The position numbers were made by a program, and so were the translations under genes. A stretch of 64,000 nt of DNA from the NCBI RefSeq assembly GCF_900475285.1, contig NZ_LS483370.1:2618001-2682000 (forward strand). The letters run 5' to 3'. Under the pieces are notes generated by a model that was given only the letters and a program-made list of their open reading frames with translations, was not told the origin of the DNA and ran no database searches. This document shows positions 18,712 to 28,680 of the stretch, piece after piece. Source of the DNA: Pseudomonas taetrolens (lineage in GTDB: Bacteria > Pseudomonadota > Gammaproteobacteria > Pseudomonadales > Pseudomonadaceae). Position 1 is the stretch's first letter, and each line of letters opens with the position of its first letter.

Positions 18712-19902
18712 TTGAGCACGCGAATAATTATTGTCGGTGGAGGTGTTGGCGGCACGATGCTCGCTAACCAGTTGGTCAAGAAACTCTATCCGGAGATCCA
18801 GCGTGGTGAAGTACGCATTACTCTCCTGTCGAATTCGCCTGATCACTTTTATAAACCGGCGTTCATGTACGTGGCTTTCAATCAGTTTTTTGAAGAGGAA
18901 CTGAAGCGTCCGGAGCGTTCATTGTTGCGCCCGGAAATTGACTTCCAGGTGGACGAAGTCACTCGCTTCGACTTCTCTGGACAACATGTGCAGACCCGCA
19001 GCGGCAAACGTCATGGCTATGATTTTCTTGTCATTGCCACAGGTTGCGTCCCGGCTCCCGAGCGGATTGAAGGCCTGAAAGAGGCCGGTGATCACTTCTA
19101 TCAATATCAGGCGGCCCGGCAATTGGCCCAGCGACTGAGCACTATAAAAAAGGGCCGGATTTTCATCACCGTGTCCTTTCCCAAAACACCCAACGTGCCG
19201 CATCAATGCGGTATCGCTCCGGTGGAAACAACCTTGATGCTGGACGATTTTCTGCGGCGTCGTGGTGTGCGGGAGCAGGTTGAAATCATTTATACCTACC
19301 CCACTACTGCCCAGCTGTTGCGAAACTGCTTGTTCTTGCAGCGGCCTACCGGCGAGATTCTTCCCAGTATCTTTGAGCAGAAAAACATTCGTTTTCAGCG
19401 CGGCTTTACCTTGAACAAGGTCGATCCGGATCGGCGCATTGCCTACTCCGAAGAGGGTGACGCGCAACCCTTCGATATTCTGATGGCAACACCTCCCATT
19501 CGTGCAGTGGATGTGGTTCTGGAGAGTGGCGCTTCACAGGCCGAGAATCGTGAAGGATGGTTGCCAACCAATCATGAAACGCTGCAGGTCTATGGGCTCG
19601 ACGGCGTTTATGTGATGGGTGATACGGTCGATCTTCCTGTCAGCAAGGCAGGAGGAGCCTGCCACAATCAGGCCCCTGTCATCGCCAATAACATCACAGC
19701 CGAAATCCGTCTGGGGGCACCTAACGCGATGTATGACGGTCGCGTCCAAGCGGTGGCGCAAATGGGGCTCAATGCGGGAATGCCGTTGTGGTACGACTAC
19801 ACCCACGATGTGTTGCCTACCCCGCCGAGCAAGCTGGGAGGGCTGTTGCGCAATGGATTCAACCGCGGACTGTATTGGGCCATGGCTCGAGGCATGCTTT
19901 GA
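18712..19902 (+). CDS. Sulfide:quinone oxidoreductase-like flavoprotein
   Basis: The 396-residue protein begins with the FAD motif IIIVGGGVGGTMLANQL and has the layout of sulfide:quinone oxidoreductases. Three cysteines stand at the expected places: Cys112 (VIATGCVP), Cys166 (PHQCGIAP) and Cys317 (GGACHNQ), matching the redox pair plus the sulfide-activating residue. Such enzymes oxidise sulfide to polysulfide or persulfide and reduce membrane quinone. The start is a TTG with GGAAGG six bases upstream. A DUF1641 gene follows by 27 bases, a common partner of this type. A related quinone reductase with another substrate cannot be excluded. Confidence 0.85.
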   Translation: MSTRIIIVGGGVGGTMLANQLVKKLYPEIQRGEVRITLLSNSPDHFYKPAFMYVAFNQFFEEELKRPERSLLRPEIDFQVDEVTRFDFSGQHVQTRSGKRHGYDFLVIATGCVPAPERIEGLKEAGDHFYQYQAARQLAQRLSTIKKGRIFITVSFPKTPNVPHQCGIAPVETTLMLDDFLRRRGVREQVEIIYTYPTTAQLLRNCLFLQRPTGEILPSIFEQKNIRFQRGFTLNKVDPDRRIAYSEEGDAQPFDILMATPPIRAVDVVLESGASQAENREGWLPTNHETLQVYGLDGVYVMGDTVDLPVSKAGGACHNQAPVIANNITAEIRLGAPNAMYDGRVQAVAQMGLNAGMPLWYDYTHDVLPTPPSKLGGLLRNGFNRGLYWAMARGML

Positions 19903-19929
19903 CCCTGCTTAAGGAGGAGTGAACGCCAT

Positions 19930-20322
19930 ATGGATACCCCAGAAGTGTCGTCAACAATCAGCCCGGACGCCAATGCTCCCTCACCTGGCCACAATGCGGG
20001 GCTCGAAGCGCTGCTTGGCAAGCTGCAACCGCTGCTGGACGGCGGTCGCATGGACAATATCATCGATGTACTGGCGTTGATTTCCGACCTCGTAGACCTG
20101 CTGGACCCTGCCATGGTGGAAAAGCTGGCCGGGTTGTTTGAAGAGGCCACGGCGGCTTCCTGGAGTCTTGGCAATGCGCTGCGCATGGCCGCGACCGAAA
20201 CCAGAGCACAGGCGGTTCCACCCAGCCTCTATGGACTGCTGTCACTGCTCCGCGAAACGGATACCCGCCGCGGTGCGGCACTGATACTCAGAACGCTGAA
20301 CGTTCTCGGAAGGCAACTGTGA
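19930..20322 (+). CDS. DUF1641 family protein
   Basis: This 130-residue protein has the DUF1641 pattern: a repeated helical stretch around DNIIDVLALISDLVDLLDPAMVEKLAGL. Members are often encoded next to sulfide:quinone oxidoreductase-like or formate dehydrogenase genes and are thought to be accessory or membrane-associated subunits, with no defined activity. AAGGAGGAG precedes the start. It is cotranscribed with the flavoprotein gene upstream, and a hairpin follows it. Confidence 0.75.
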   Translation: MDTPEVSSTISPDANAPSPGHNAGLEALLGKLQPLLDGGRMDNIIDVLALISDLVDLLDPAMVEKLAGLFEEATAASWSLGNALRMAATETRAQAVPPSLYGLLSLLRETDTRRGAALILRTLNVLGRQL

Positions 20323-20345
20323 GCTGAATAGTTTGACCTGCCACA

Positions 20346-20368
20346 TCCAGCCTCAGTGCGAGGCTGGA
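20346..20368 (+). terminator. Hairpin after the DUF1641 gene
   Basis: TCCAGCCT and AGGCTGGA pair around a seven-base loop 23 bases after the stop. No T run follows, so read-through is possible. Confidence 0.5.
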
Positions 20369-20472
20369 CACTGTCTGCTATGCCGGAGGGCACATTGTCG
20401 GTGCGAGTCTGTTGGCCCTTTGTGTTGGCATCGGGCTACAGTAGAGGCTCACTAAGCCCTAAGGAGCCTGCT

Positions 20473-20901
20473 GTGACCTCTATCACCTCCTCTGCCTACC
20501 GATGTACGCCAAGTCCCCTTCATGCGATTTTTCTGGCTGGAGCCATCCCTCTGTTCCTCGGCGCCTTGCTGAGTGACATCACCTATTTCAGGACCTTCCA
20601 GATTCAATGGAGCAACTTCGCTTCCTGGCTGATCGTCGGCGGGTTGGTGTTCTCCGGGTTTGCTCTGCTGTTCGCGCTGGCCAATCTGTTCCAGGCCAAG
20701 CGCAAGGCTGGCAGGCCTGTGGTGTATTTACTGTTGTTGTTAGCGAGCTGGGTACTGGGACTGATCAATGCCTTTGAGCATGCCAAAGATGCTTTCGCAA
20801 TCATGCCCACAGGCCTGGTCCTGTCAGTTATCGTCACCTTGCTGGCTATCGTTGCAGCCTGGACAGGCCTGACCAATCTGCGTTCGGAGGATGTGAAGTG
20901 A
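20473..20901 (+). CDS. DUF2231 family membrane protein
   Basis: The protein is 142 residues with four hydrophobic segments and the DUF2231 features: SPLHAIFLAGAIPLFLGALLSD at the start, a central WSNFASWLIVGG, and a MPTGLVLS segment near the end. The GTG at 20473 is chosen because AAGGAG lies seven bases upstream. It overlaps the next gene by four bases. DUF2231 proteins are frequently paired with soluble quinoprotein dehydrogenases, possibly as their heme- or quinone-linked membrane partner, but this is inference. Confidence 0.8.
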   Translation: MTSITSSAYRCTPSPLHAIFLAGAIPLFLGALLSDITYFRTFQIQWSNFASWLIVGGLVFSGFALLFALANLFQAKRKAGRPVVYLLLLLASWVLGLINAFEHAKDAFAIMPTGLVLSVIVTLLAIVAAWTGLTNLRSEDVK

Positions 20902-22190
20902 AATATTCCAGCGCATTGACACCCCTTAGCCTGGCCTTGCTGTTGAGTGCCTGTGACAGCGAAAGAAACGGCGATCTGTCTCTCGGTCCCGACCCTAAGC
21001 TGCCGGAACAGCATCGTGGTCTCGTGCCCACGATGAAGATTGCCGAGCCTGCTGAGTGGGGTGACCGCAAACCGACTGTGCCGCAGGGCTACAGCATCAC
21101 GGCGATTGCCACCGGTCTGGGGATTCCGCGTCAGACCCTGGTGCTCCCCAATGGCGATATTCTCGTGGCTGAAGGTCGTGGCGGCAGCGCCGCCAAGCTC
21201 AAGCCCAAGGATGTGATCGCTGGTTACATCAAGGCTCAGGGCAACACCAAGGTCAAAGGTGGCAACCGCCTGACCTTGCTGCGAGATGCCGACGGTGATG
21301 GCAGCTACGAGTTGCAGACGGTATTTGCCGAAAACCTTAACGCGCCTTATGGCCTGGCCTACGCGGATGGCAATCTGTACGTGGCCAACCAGGATGCCAT
21401 TGTGCGCTTCGCATATGAAGACGGCCAAACCAAGGCTAGCGCTGCACCGGTCAAAGTCCTCGACTTGCCTTCGCAGATAAACCACCACTGGACCAAGGCG
21501 CTGACCATCAGCCCCGATGGCCGTCAGCTGTATGTCGCCATAGGTTCCAACAGCAACATTACCGAACGCGGCATGGACGCTGAGGTTGATCGGGCTCAGG
21601 TGTGGCAGGTTGATGCCCGGACTGGCGCCCACAAGCCGTACGCAACCGGCCTGCGTAACCCGACAGCGTTGACGATTCAGCCTGATTCCGGGCAGTTGTG
21701 GGCGGTGGTCAACGAGCGCGACGAGCTGGGACCAGACCTGGTGCCAGACTACTTGACCTCGGTTCGCGAAGGCGGGTTCTACGGCTGGCCCTATAGCTAT
21801 TGGGGACAAAACGTCGATTCACGCGCGCAGCCACAGAACCCGGAGAAAGTAGCCGCTGCAATCAAGCCCGATTACAGCCTGGGTGCGCACGTGGCGGCGC
21901 TTGGCGTCGACTTCTCCGTCCCTGCCATGGGGGCGACATTTGCCGAAGGCGTGTTTGTGGGTGAACACGGTAGCTGGAACCGCCCCGACCCAGTGGGCTA
22001 CAAGGTGATTTTCGTGCCATTCAGCAACGGCCAGCCAGCCGGTGAGGCCGTCGATTTCGCGACCGGCTTCAGGGGTGAAGACGGCAAAACCCGCGGGCGG
22101 CCGGTCGGTGTAACCGTCGACCCACGCGGTGCCCTTCTCATCGCGGACGACCTCGCAAACACCGTGTGGCGGGTAACGCGCAACCAATGA
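20898..22190 (+). CDS. PQQ-type sugar/sorbosone dehydrogenase lipoprotein
   Basis: This 430-residue protein has a lipoprotein signal (LLLSACDS, Cys at about residue 19) and a six-bladed beta-propeller of the soluble quinoprotein dehydrogenase family. Recognisable parts are RQTLVLPNGDILVAEG, the DGDG calcium-loop-like motif, GLRNPTAL and the GEHGSWNR segment near the C-terminus. Members oxidise aldoses or sorbosone with PQQ. The GTG start overlaps the DUF2231 stop by four bases, so the two are translationally coupled. No PQQ synthesis genes are present in the window, so the cofactor would come from elsewhere. Whether this copy binds PQQ cannot be read from the sequence. Confidence 0.83.
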   Translation: MKYSSALTPLSLALLLSACDSERNGDLSLGPDPKLPEQHRGLVPTMKIAEPAEWGDRKPTVPQGYSITAIATGLGIPRQTLVLPNGDILVAEGRGGSAAKLKPKDVIAGYIKAQGNTKVKGGNRLTLLRDADGDGSYELQTVFAENLNAPYGLAYADGNLYVANQDAIVRFAYEDGQTKASAAPVKVLDLPSQINHHWTKALTISPDGRQLYVAIGSNSNITERGMDAEVDRAQVWQVDARTGAHKPYATGLRNPTALTIQPDSGQLWAVVNERDELGPDLVPDYLTSVREGGFYGWPYSYWGQNVDSRAQPQNPEKVAAAIKPDYSLGAHVAALGVDFSVPAMGATFAEGVFVGEHGSWNRPDPVGYKVIFVPFSNGQPAGEAVDFATGFRGEDGKTRGRPVGVTVDPRGALLIADDLANTVWRVTRNQ

Positions 22191-22217
22191 AGCAGGAGAC
22201 GCGGGCGCTGATAATCT

Positions 22218-22292
22218 CGGCGCCACGTTCGCCAGACACCAGCGGTTGGAGATAAGAATACAAGCCCTGGAGCCGCGACCCTCCGGGGCTTT
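22218..22292. repeat. 75-bp dispersed repeat, copy 1
   Basis: The segment starts CGGCGCCACGTTCGCCAGAC and ends in a hairpin (AGCCCTGGAG / CTCCGGGGCT) followed by TTTG. A copy of the same length lies at 35542-35616. Here it may also act as the terminator of the quinoprotein operon. Confidence 0.6.
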
Positions 22293-22392
22293 GTGACGTC
22301 TGCAGGAAGGAACAACTGCCGCCTTGTTTGTCGCTGCGTAGTGTGTGGCCACCTTCAGGTTCCGATTAACCATTTGGCGGGAAGCGACAACA

Positions 22393-23328
22393 TTGGAATT
22401 AAGACAACTGCGTTATTTTGTAAAAATCATTGAACATGGCAGCCTGGGCCGGGCGGCACTTGAACTGGACGTAGGCGTATCAGCCCTCAGTCAGCAGATT
22501 TCCAAACTCGAAAGCGAGTTGTGCACTCGCCTCCTGAATCGCAGTACCACGGGCGTGACACCTACCAGCGCCGGATTTGCATTTTTACACCATGCCCAAC
22601 TGACCCTGCGCCAATCTGAAAACGCCATCATGGCCGCCCATCGCGGGCGAATGAGTGGTTATGTCAGTGTCGGCCTGCCACCTACCACCGCGACAGTGCT
22701 CGCTCTGCCGTTGATCAACGCAATGCGTGCCCGTTATCCGGACATTCAACTCCACTTGGTAGAAATGCTCTCCGGGCACCTGGCTGCCCAGCTCAATGCC
22801 AGACAGATTGACCTGGCAATTCTGTTTCAGCTCGAAGGCGGTAAACGCTGGAGCGTGACCCCTCTGCTGGATGAAAAACTGTTTGTTATTGCCTCGCCAA
22901 ACCTGTCACAAGCGCCTCGTGGCGACAATGTGCTGTTAACCGAGCTGGGCGGCTTGCCGCTGGTGATGCCCAGTGCTCAGCATGGTTTACGCTCGGCATT
23001 GATGAGTGCGTTCGAGCGGGTCGGGTTGACGCCCAATGTCATCATGGAAGTGGATGGTCTCGCCGTGCTGATGAACGCCGTGCGGGCCGGTCATGCTGCA
23101 ACGATACAACCGGGGGCAGCAGCTGCATTGAAGGACGAGTCAGGACTTTCACTGGTCAAAATTGCCGACCCCCATGTGGGCCGGCGTAATCTGCTGGCTA
23201 CGTTGGCTGATGACGAGTTGTCTCCGGCGGCACTGGCAACCCGGTTGGTCATCGTCGATGTCGCACGCCAACTGGTTCTCGACAAGCAGTGGCCAGGCGC
23301 GACATGGATTGAAGAGCCAGACCTGTAG
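22393..23328 (+). CDS. tcuR: LysR-family regulator of tricarballylate use
   Basis: The protein (311 residues from the TTG at 22393) has the LysR helix-turn-helix at residues 1-60 (SLGRAALELDVGVSALSQQI) and an effector-binding domain. It is adjacent to tcuA, tcuB and tcuC, the order known from the Salmonella tricarballylate system, where TcuR activates the operon in response to tricarballylate. The TTG start is chosen because it aligns with the family N-terminus and has GGAAG eight bases upstream. It is transcribed in the same direction as the operon, with a gap of 168 bases that should hold the tcuA promoter. Confidence 0.85.
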   Translation: MELRQLRYFVKIIEHGSLGRAALELDVGVSALSQQISKLESELCTRLLNRSTTGVTPTSAGFAFLHHAQLTLRQSENAIMAAHRGRMSGYVSVGLPPTTATVLALPLINAMRARYPDIQLHLVEMLSGHLAAQLNARQIDLAILFQLEGGKRWSVTPLLDEKLFVIASPNLSQAPRGDNVLLTELGGLPLVMPSAQHGLRSALMSAFERVGLTPNVIMEVDGLAVLMNAVRAGHAATIQPGAAAALKDESGLSLVKIADPHVGRRNLLATLADDELSPAALATRLVIVDVARQLVLDKQWPGATWIEEPDL

Positions 23329-23496
23329 TCATAGCGTGCGCTCAATCACAAAAACACGCGCTTCGTGCACCCAAAGTGTTTAGAAAAAATAAACACCTCG
23401 TGTCAAAAGCAGCCTTTCGACGCTCGACCTCCCTCTCTATCGTTCCCCCACTCGCAAGGAGCACCCGGTTACAGCCTCCTTGCAGATCGAGGAGCG

Positions 23497-24954
23497 ATGA
23501 TGATCGATGTATTAATTATAGGGGGCGGCAACGCAGCCTTATGTGCCGCTCTGATGGCGAGAGAGGCTGGCGCCAGCGTGATGCTGCTGGAAGCCTCTCC
23601 AAAAATCTGGCGCGGTGGCAACTCCCAACACACCCGTAACCTGCGGTGCATGCACGACCAACCGCAAGACGTATTGATCGACGCCTATCCGGAAGAAGAA
23701 TACTGGCAAGATTTGTTGAAGGTCACCGGTGGTCTCACTGATGAAAAGCTTGCACGCATTGCCATTCGGGCATCGTCTTCTTGCCGCGACTGGATGCGTT
23801 CACATGGGGTGCATTTTCAGCCGCCTCTGTCCGGTGCACTGCATGTAGCGCGTACCAATGCTTTTTTCATGGGTGGCGGCAAGGCGCTGGTCAATGCGTA
23901 CTTCCGCAGCGCCGAACAGTTAGGTGTGAAAATCCGCTACAACGCCCAGGTCACCGACATTGAACTGGACGATGGAAAATTCGTCGCGGCCCACATTGGC
24001 GAGCATGAGGTGGACGGTCAGCGCATCGCCGCAGAACGCATTGAAGCCCGGGCCTGCGTGTTGGCAGCGGGTGGTTTCGAGTCCAATCGTGAATGGTTAC
24101 GCGAAGCCTGGGGCCAAAACGAGCGCGGTGAGTGGCCGTCCGATAATTTCCTGATCCGCGGCACCCGATTCAACACCGGTATTTTGCTGCGTCGCATGCT
24201 TGATCTCGGAGCTGACGTGATCGGCGACCCGACCCAAGCACACATGGTGGCGATCGATGCCCGCGCGCCGCTCTATGACGGCGGCATCTGTACGCGAATC
24301 GACTGCGTATCGCTGGGTGTAGTGGTCAATCGTGACGGCGAACGGTTCTACGACGAAGGTGAGGATTTTTGGCCGAAACGTTATGCAATCTGGGGGCGCC
24401 TGGTCGCCGGACAACCAGGTCAGCAGGCCTACTCGATCATCGATCAACAAGCCATCGGTCGTTTCATGCCGCCCGTTTTTCCCGGGACTACCGCCAACAC
24501 CCTGCAAGAACTCGCACAGCAATTGAAGTTGCCAGAAAAACAATTCGTCGAGACTGTTGAGAACTACAACAGCGCCTGCCGCGTCGGCACGTTCGATCAC
24601 ACAGCACTGGACGACTGCCACACCCAAGGACTGACCCCGGCCAAAACCCATTGGGCACGGCCACTGGTGAAACCGCCTTTCTACGCCTACCCGCTTAAAC
24701 CGGGTGTCACGTTCACCTACCTCGGCCTAGCCACCGATGAAACCGCCGCCGTGCACTTCAATGGCAAGGCGAGCCCTAACCTGTTCGTAGCCGGAGAAAT
24801 GATGGCCGGTAATGTGCTGGGCAAGGGCTATACCGCGGGTATCGGCATGGCCATTGGTACAGCGTTCGGCCGCATAGCCGGTGTACAAGCCGCCGCCGCA
24901 GTGGGCTTTGGCGCTTCATCTGTGAATACGGAGTCTTCGCATGCAACTGTTTGA
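23497..24954 (+). CDS. tcuA: FAD-dependent tricarballylate dehydrogenase
   Basis: The 485-residue protein is a flavoprotein of the succinate dehydrogenase/fumarate reductase class, with the FAD motif [19 protein letters not shown] at its N-terminus and a [11 protein letters not shown] block near residue 125. It oxidises tricarballylate to cis-aconitate, which then enters the citric acid cycle. GAGGAG lies just before the tandem ATG pair at 23497/23500. It overlaps tcuB by 14 bases, a sign of coupled translation. The neighbours tcuB and tcuC support the specific assignment. Confidence 0.92.
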   Translation: MMIDVLIIGGGNAALCAALMAREAGASVMLLEASPKIWRGGNSQHTRNLRCMHDQPQDVLIDAYPEEEYWQDLLKVTGGLTDEKLARIAIRASSSCRDWMRSHGVHFQPPLSGALHVARTNAFFMGGGKALVNAYFRSAEQLGVKIRYNAQVTDIELDDGKFVAAHIGEHEVDGQRIAAERIEARACVLAAGGFESNREWLREAWGQNERGEWPSDNFLIRGTRFNTGILLRRMLDLGADVIGDPTQAHMVAIDARAPLYDGGICTRIDCVSLGVVVNRDGERFYDEGEDFWPKRYAIWGRLVAGQPGQQAYSIIDQQAIGRFMPPVFPGTTANTLQELAQQLKLPEKQFVETVENYNSACRVGTFDHTALDDCHTQGLTPAKTHWARPLVKPPFYAYPLKPGVTFTYLGLATDETAAVHFNGKASPNLFVAGEMMAGNVLGKGYTAGIGMAIGTAFGRIAGVQAAAAVGFGASSVNTESSHATV

Positions 24955-26098
24955 TCCCAAGGCCTCGGGCGACTTGATCCCGGTGCTGAATCTTGACGAA
25001 AGTGAAGTCGAGCGACAGATGACCATCTGCAATGCCTGTCGTTATTGCGAAGGTTTCTGTGCGGTATTTCCGGCGATGACCCGGCGCCTGGAGTTCACTC
25101 AGGCGGACATCCATTACCTGGCGAACCTTTGCCACAACTGCGGTGCATGTCTGCACGCCTGCCAGTACGCCGCCCCCCATGAATTCGGGGTCAATGTACC
25201 CAAGGCAATGGCCAAGGTACGCCTTGATACCTACGCCGAATACGCATGGCCACAGGTGATGGGCAAGTTATATCAACGCAACGGATTGACTCTGGCGCTG
25301 GCTTCTGGGGCTGGCCTGGCATTGTTTCTTTGCTTGACCCTGATACTTATGGGAAACCTGTTCACCGTCATTCCGGGTGGGGACTTCTACAAAATTTTCC
25401 CGCATAACACTCTGGCGCTGATGTTCGGTGCAGTGTTCGGTTTTGCGGTGATGGCCCTGACCATGGGCGTGCGGCGCTTCTGGCGCAATGTTTCACCCGC
25501 TGCAGCCTCTCTGCCGGTAAAAACGTCCGCAGCACTGGAAGCGACGGCCAGCGTCGCGAAACTCAAGTATCTCGATGGTGGTCATGGCAAGGGCTGCAAC
25601 AATGCCGACGATCAATTTACCCTCTGGCGGCGTCGTTTCCACCACCTCACCTTCTACGGCTTCATGCTGTGCTTCGCCGCCACGGGTGTGGCCACGCTGT
25701 TTCACTACCTGCTGAATTGGTCGGCACCTTATCCGATTTTCAGTTTGCCGGTGATGCTGGGCGTTGTCGGCGGTATCGGTCTGCTGATCGGTCCTGCAGG
25801 CCTGCTCTGGCTGAACCTGCGCCGCAACCCTGCACACGGCGATGAGAACCAGAAACCTATGGATCGCGGTTTCATCGCTTTGCTGTTTTTGGTCAGCTCA
25901 AGCGGCCTGGCGCTGCTGGCGCTCCGTGAAACCAGCGCCCTGGGTTTGATGCTGGCTATTCATCTCGGCCTGGTCATGGCGTTCTTCCTGACCATGCCTT
26001 ATAGCAAGTTCGCTCATGGGTTCTTCCGCAGCGCAGCTCTGCTCAAACACGCCATCGAAAAACGCCAACCCAATCCGATCAACGCCGGCAGCGAATAA
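24941..26098 (+). CDS. tcuB: Tricarballylate utilisation iron-sulfur/heme membrane protein
   Basis: The 385-residue protein has two ferredoxin-like cysteine clusters (Cys30, 33, 36, 40 and Cys64, 67, 70, 74) for two 4Fe-4S centres, followed by six or so hydrophobic segments with histidines that could bind heme ([11 protein letters not shown]). TcuB takes electrons from reduced TcuA and passes them to the membrane quinone pool, which regenerates the flavin. It is encoded between tcuA and tcuC as in the known operon. Confidence 0.92.
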   Translation: MQLFDPKASGDLIPVLNLDESEVERQMTICNACRYCEGFCAVFPAMTRRLEFTQADIHYLANLCHNCGACLHACQYAAPHEFGVNVPKAMAKVRLDTYAEYAWPQVMGKLYQRNGLTLALASGAGLALFLCLTLILMGNLFTVIPGGDFYKIFPHNTLALMFGAVFGFAVMALTMGVRRFWRNVSPAAASLPVKTSAALEATASVAKLKYLDGGHGKGCNNADDQFTLWRRRFHHLTFYGFMLCFAATGVATLFHYLLNWSAPYPIFSLPVMLGVVGGIGLLIGPAGLLWLNLRRNPAHGDENQKPMDRGFIALLFLVSSSGLALLALRETSALGLMLAIHLGLVMAFFLTMPYSKFAHGFFRSAALLKHAIEKRQPNPINAGSE

Positions 26099-26145
26099 CG
26101 TTTTAAACACTCATTCCAAAAACAATAGTGAGCATAACGGTAGCC

Positions 26146-27447
26146 ATGATGAAAACCACAACGGCAACAACCCGGTCCAAGGGATCCAAGCTAGGGGCCA
26201 TTTTTCGGGTCACCAGCGGCAATTTCCTGGAGCAGTTCGATTTCTTTCTTTTCGGGTTCTACGCAACCTACATCTCGCAGACCTTCTTTCCAGCCACCAG
26301 CGAATTTGCTTCGCTGATGATGACCTTTGCGGTGTTCGGCTCTGGATTCCTGATGCGTCCGTTGGGTGCGATTGTACTTGGGGCATACATCGACAAGGTT
26401 GGCCGTCGTAAGGGGCTGATCGTGACCCTGTCGATAATGGCCGCAGGCACGGTGTTGATCGCCCTGGTGCCGGGCTATGCCAGCATCGGCATAGCGGCCC
26501 CGATTCTGGTGTTGTTGGGCAGGCTGCTGCAAGGCTTCTCCGCCGGCGCAGAGATGGGTGGTGTTTCCGTGTATCTTGCGGAAATTTCGACGCCCGGGCA
26601 CACCGGTTTCTATACCAGTTGGCAATCGGCCAGCCAGCAGGTTGCAATCGTCGTCGCGGCCGCCTTGGGATACACCATCAACGCGACGATGCAAGCCGCT
26701 GAAATCGCCGATTGGGGCTGGCGTATTCCTTTCTTCATTGGCTGCGTGATCATCCCGTTCATTTTCGTTATCCGCCACTCACTTGAAGAAACCGCGGCAT
26801 TTACCGCACGTCAGCACCGTCCTACAACTCGTGAAGTTTTCCGTTCGATGCGTGACAACTGGCGCACCGTGCTGGCGGGTGGACTGCTTGCCTCCATGAC
26901 CACCACCACGTTCTACTTGATTACGGTCTACACACCGACGTTTGGCAGAACCGTACTGAACCTGAGCACCACCGATAGCCTGGTGGTCACATTGCTGGTC
27001 GGTGTCAGTAACTTTTTGTGGTTGCCAATCGGCGGTGCGCTTTCCGATCGCATAGGCCGTCGCCCCCTGCTGCTCGCAATCTCCTTGTTGTGCATTTTCA
27101 CTTCGTACCCCGCTATGCACTGGCTGGCAGAGGCGGCCAGTTTCGAACGACTGCTGGCCGTCCTGCTCTACTTCTCATTCTTTTTCGGTATTTACAATGG
27201 CGCTATGGTTGCTGCATTAACTGAGGTGATGCCTCAGAACGTACGGGTGGTTGGCTTCTCGCTGGCGTTCAGTCTGGCAACGGCTGTGTTTGGCGGTTTC
27301 ACTCCGGCAATCTCAACCCTGCTTGTCCAGGCCACAGGGGATAAAGCATCGCCAGCCTACTGGCTTATGTTCGCGGCGGCGTGCGGCTTCACGGCGACAA
27401 CGATTCTATATCGTCAGAAGAAAAAATTAGCGGTCAAACTCGTCTAG
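26146..27447 (+). CDS. tcuC: Tricarballylate/citrate MFS transporter
   Basis: The 433-residue protein is a major facilitator of the metabolite:H+ symporter type, with about twelve hydrophobic segments, [13 protein letters not shown] at its start and the cytoplasmic loop motif [13 protein letters not shown] between segments two and three, repeated as [14 protein letters not shown] later. It imports tricarballylate. An ATG at 26149 and a GTG at 26128 are alternative starts. It is the last gene of the operon, and a hairpin follows 38 bases after the stop. Confidence 0.9.
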   Translation: MMKTTTATTRSKGSKLGAIFRVTSGNFLEQFDFFLFGFYATYISQTFFPATSEFASLMMTFAVFGSGFLMRPLGAIVLGAYIDKVGRRKGLIVTLSIMAAGTVLIALVPGYASIGIAAPILVLLGRLLQGFSAGAEMGGVSVYLAEISTPGHTGFYTSWQSASQQVAIVVAAALGYTINATMQAAEIADWGWRIPFFIGCVIIPFIFVIRHSLEETAAFTARQHRPTTREVFRSMRDNWRTVLAGGLLASMTTTTFYLITVYTPTFGRTVLNLSTTDSLVVTLLVGVSNFLWLPIGGALSDRIGRRPLLLAISLLCIFTSYPAMHWLAEAASFERLLAVLLYFSFFFGIYNGAMVAALTEVMPQNVRVVGFSLAFSLATAVFGGFTPAISTLLVQATGDKASPAYWLMFAAACGFTATTILYRQKKKLAVKLV

Positions 27448-27484
27448 TTCCGGCTCGATCACCACCAGCCGGAATCACTCATCC

Positions 27485-27508
27485 AAGCCCTGCACCGCCA
27501 GGGCTTTT
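27485..27508 (+). terminator. Terminator of the tcu operon
   Basis: AAGCCCTG and CAGGGCTT pair over a short loop and are followed by TTTT, a standard intrinsic terminator. Confidence 0.7.
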
Positions 27509-27534
27509 CCAATATTCCCCACCGTGTTCGGACA

Positions 27535-27561
27535 CGCAAAAAGATCACCCCAACACAGTGA
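27535..27561 (+). pseudogene. Tail of a phage-type integrase gene (second copy)
   Basis: The nine codons up to the TGA at 27559 read RKKITPTQ and match the KKVTPTK end of the integrase at 48 kb. The bases after the stop (GTGAGTTGCG) are the same as after the other copies. It is the remnant end of an earlier element. Confidence 0.55.
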
Positions 27562-27581
27562 GTTGCGCAGCGGAATACAAA

Positions 27582-27626
27582 AAGGGCCTGCACGCGAATC
27601 GCCTGCAAGCCCTTGATGTGTAGAGT
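27582..27626. repeat. Island end repeat, second copy
   Basis: The 33-base hairpin at 27582-27614 is identical to the one at 31234-31266. The following bases (GTGCCAAAATCCGCAA) align without gaps to the tRNA-Leu 3' end in the younger copies, but with several mismatches. Confidence 0.65.
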
Positions 27627-27644
27627 GCCAAAATCCGCAATAGC

Positions 27645-28544
27645 TCACTCGGTAGAAGAGACGGACGCTTTGCTGCCCAGGCGGATCAGTTCATTGGAGA
27701 AACACAAGCCGACGATGATCAGTGCCGCTCCCGCGTACAGGCTTTCGCGCGGAACTTCGTTGAGCGCCACAAACGCCAGAAGCGCGGCGAACAGTGGCTC
27801 GGTCAGCTCCAGTGCTTGCACTTGGGACGGTTTGAGGTACTCGATGGCCTTGGTGGTGCAGAAAAAGCCCAGGATTGTCGGCAGCGTGGCCAGCGCCAAC
27901 AGCGCGGCGATCGCCAGCGGCGTCAGCTCGCCTACCGCGAAACCATCGGCCGCAGCCGGCATCAGCAAGTACAGGCTGCCAAAGAACAACAATTGTCGGG
28001 TGAAGTGCAGCCCCCCCGACACCCCCATATGCTTCATGGCAACCGAAAAGGCCCCATAGCCGGAGCCGGCCACGCAGGCGAGTGCAGCACCTTGCAGGGT
28101 AAAGCCCTGCTGCAGATCGCCGCCGAAGATCACCGAGATACCGGCGATCGCCAATGCGGCACCCACGGTTGCGTTCGCGGTGATGGCATCCTTGAGGAAA
28201 ATGCGCCCCAGAATGATCGAGGAAATTGAGGCACTGGCCATCAGCACCACCACCACACCTGCGGCAGCGTAGTGTCGATAGGCCGACGTTTCGAAATGGA
28301 ACAGCACAAAGATGCCAAGGAATGCGCAGATGGCTGCCTGAGTCCATTTGGTCGACGTCGTAGAGCGCTTGAGAAAAAACAATAAGATCGAGAGCAGCAC
28401 GCAACCCAGTACGGTCTTGATGACAGCAACACTGCTAGCGGTGAAACCATTACTCATGAGTATTTTGCTGAGCACACCGATCGTTGCGTTCAGTGCCGCA
28501 GCGCAGAGTGCAAATATGACGCCTTTGCTGAAAGTGGATTGCAT
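27645..28544 (-). CDS. DMT-family (EamA) metabolite exporter
   Basis: The 299-residue protein has ten hydrophobic segments in two EamA halves, typical of drug/metabolite exporters such as RhaT- or PecM-like proteins. The ATG at 28544 is chosen because it begins directly with the first transmembrane segment (FSKGVIFALCAAALNAT); the open frame further upstream is not protein-like. The substrate is unknown. It is convergent with the tcu operon and lies on the same strand as the SDR gene upstream of it. Confidence 0.83.
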   Translation of the reverse strand: MQSTFSKGVIFALCAAALNATIGVLSKILMSNGFTASSVAVIKTVLGCVLLSILLFFLKRSTTSTKWTQAAICAFLGIFVLFHFETSAYRHYAAAGVVVVLMASASISSIILGRIFLKDAITANATVGAALAIAGISVIFGGDLQQGFTLQGAALACVAGSGYGAFSVAMKHMGVSGGLHFTRQLLFFGSLYLLMPAAADGFAVGELTPLAIAALLALATLPTILGFFCTTKAIEYLKPSQVQALELTEPLFAALLAFVALNEVPRESLYAGAALIIVGLCFSNELIRLGSKASVSSTE

Positions 28545-28680
28545 TGATGACGATCCCTGTCGCTGAATTGTCGTTCGATAGAATGCCGCCCGGTATCGAC
28601 GGCGCAAAGTTTGAGGATAAGAAGCTCCCACCAACCCCAGTAGGGTGCTATTCGCCTTTATGTCAGCACCCACGGAGAAC

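Larger units (their letters stand above)
16407..27581. mobile_element. Putative oldest integrated segment (tcu segment)
   Basis: This 11-kb stretch runs from the first end hairpin to the second, and a short integrase tail (27535-27561) lies at its right end. It carries the glycosyltransferase, the SQR-like cluster and tcuRABC. The end sequences have decayed too far to prove an element, so this is an inference from the repeated integrase-tail plus hairpin pattern. Confidence 0.35.
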
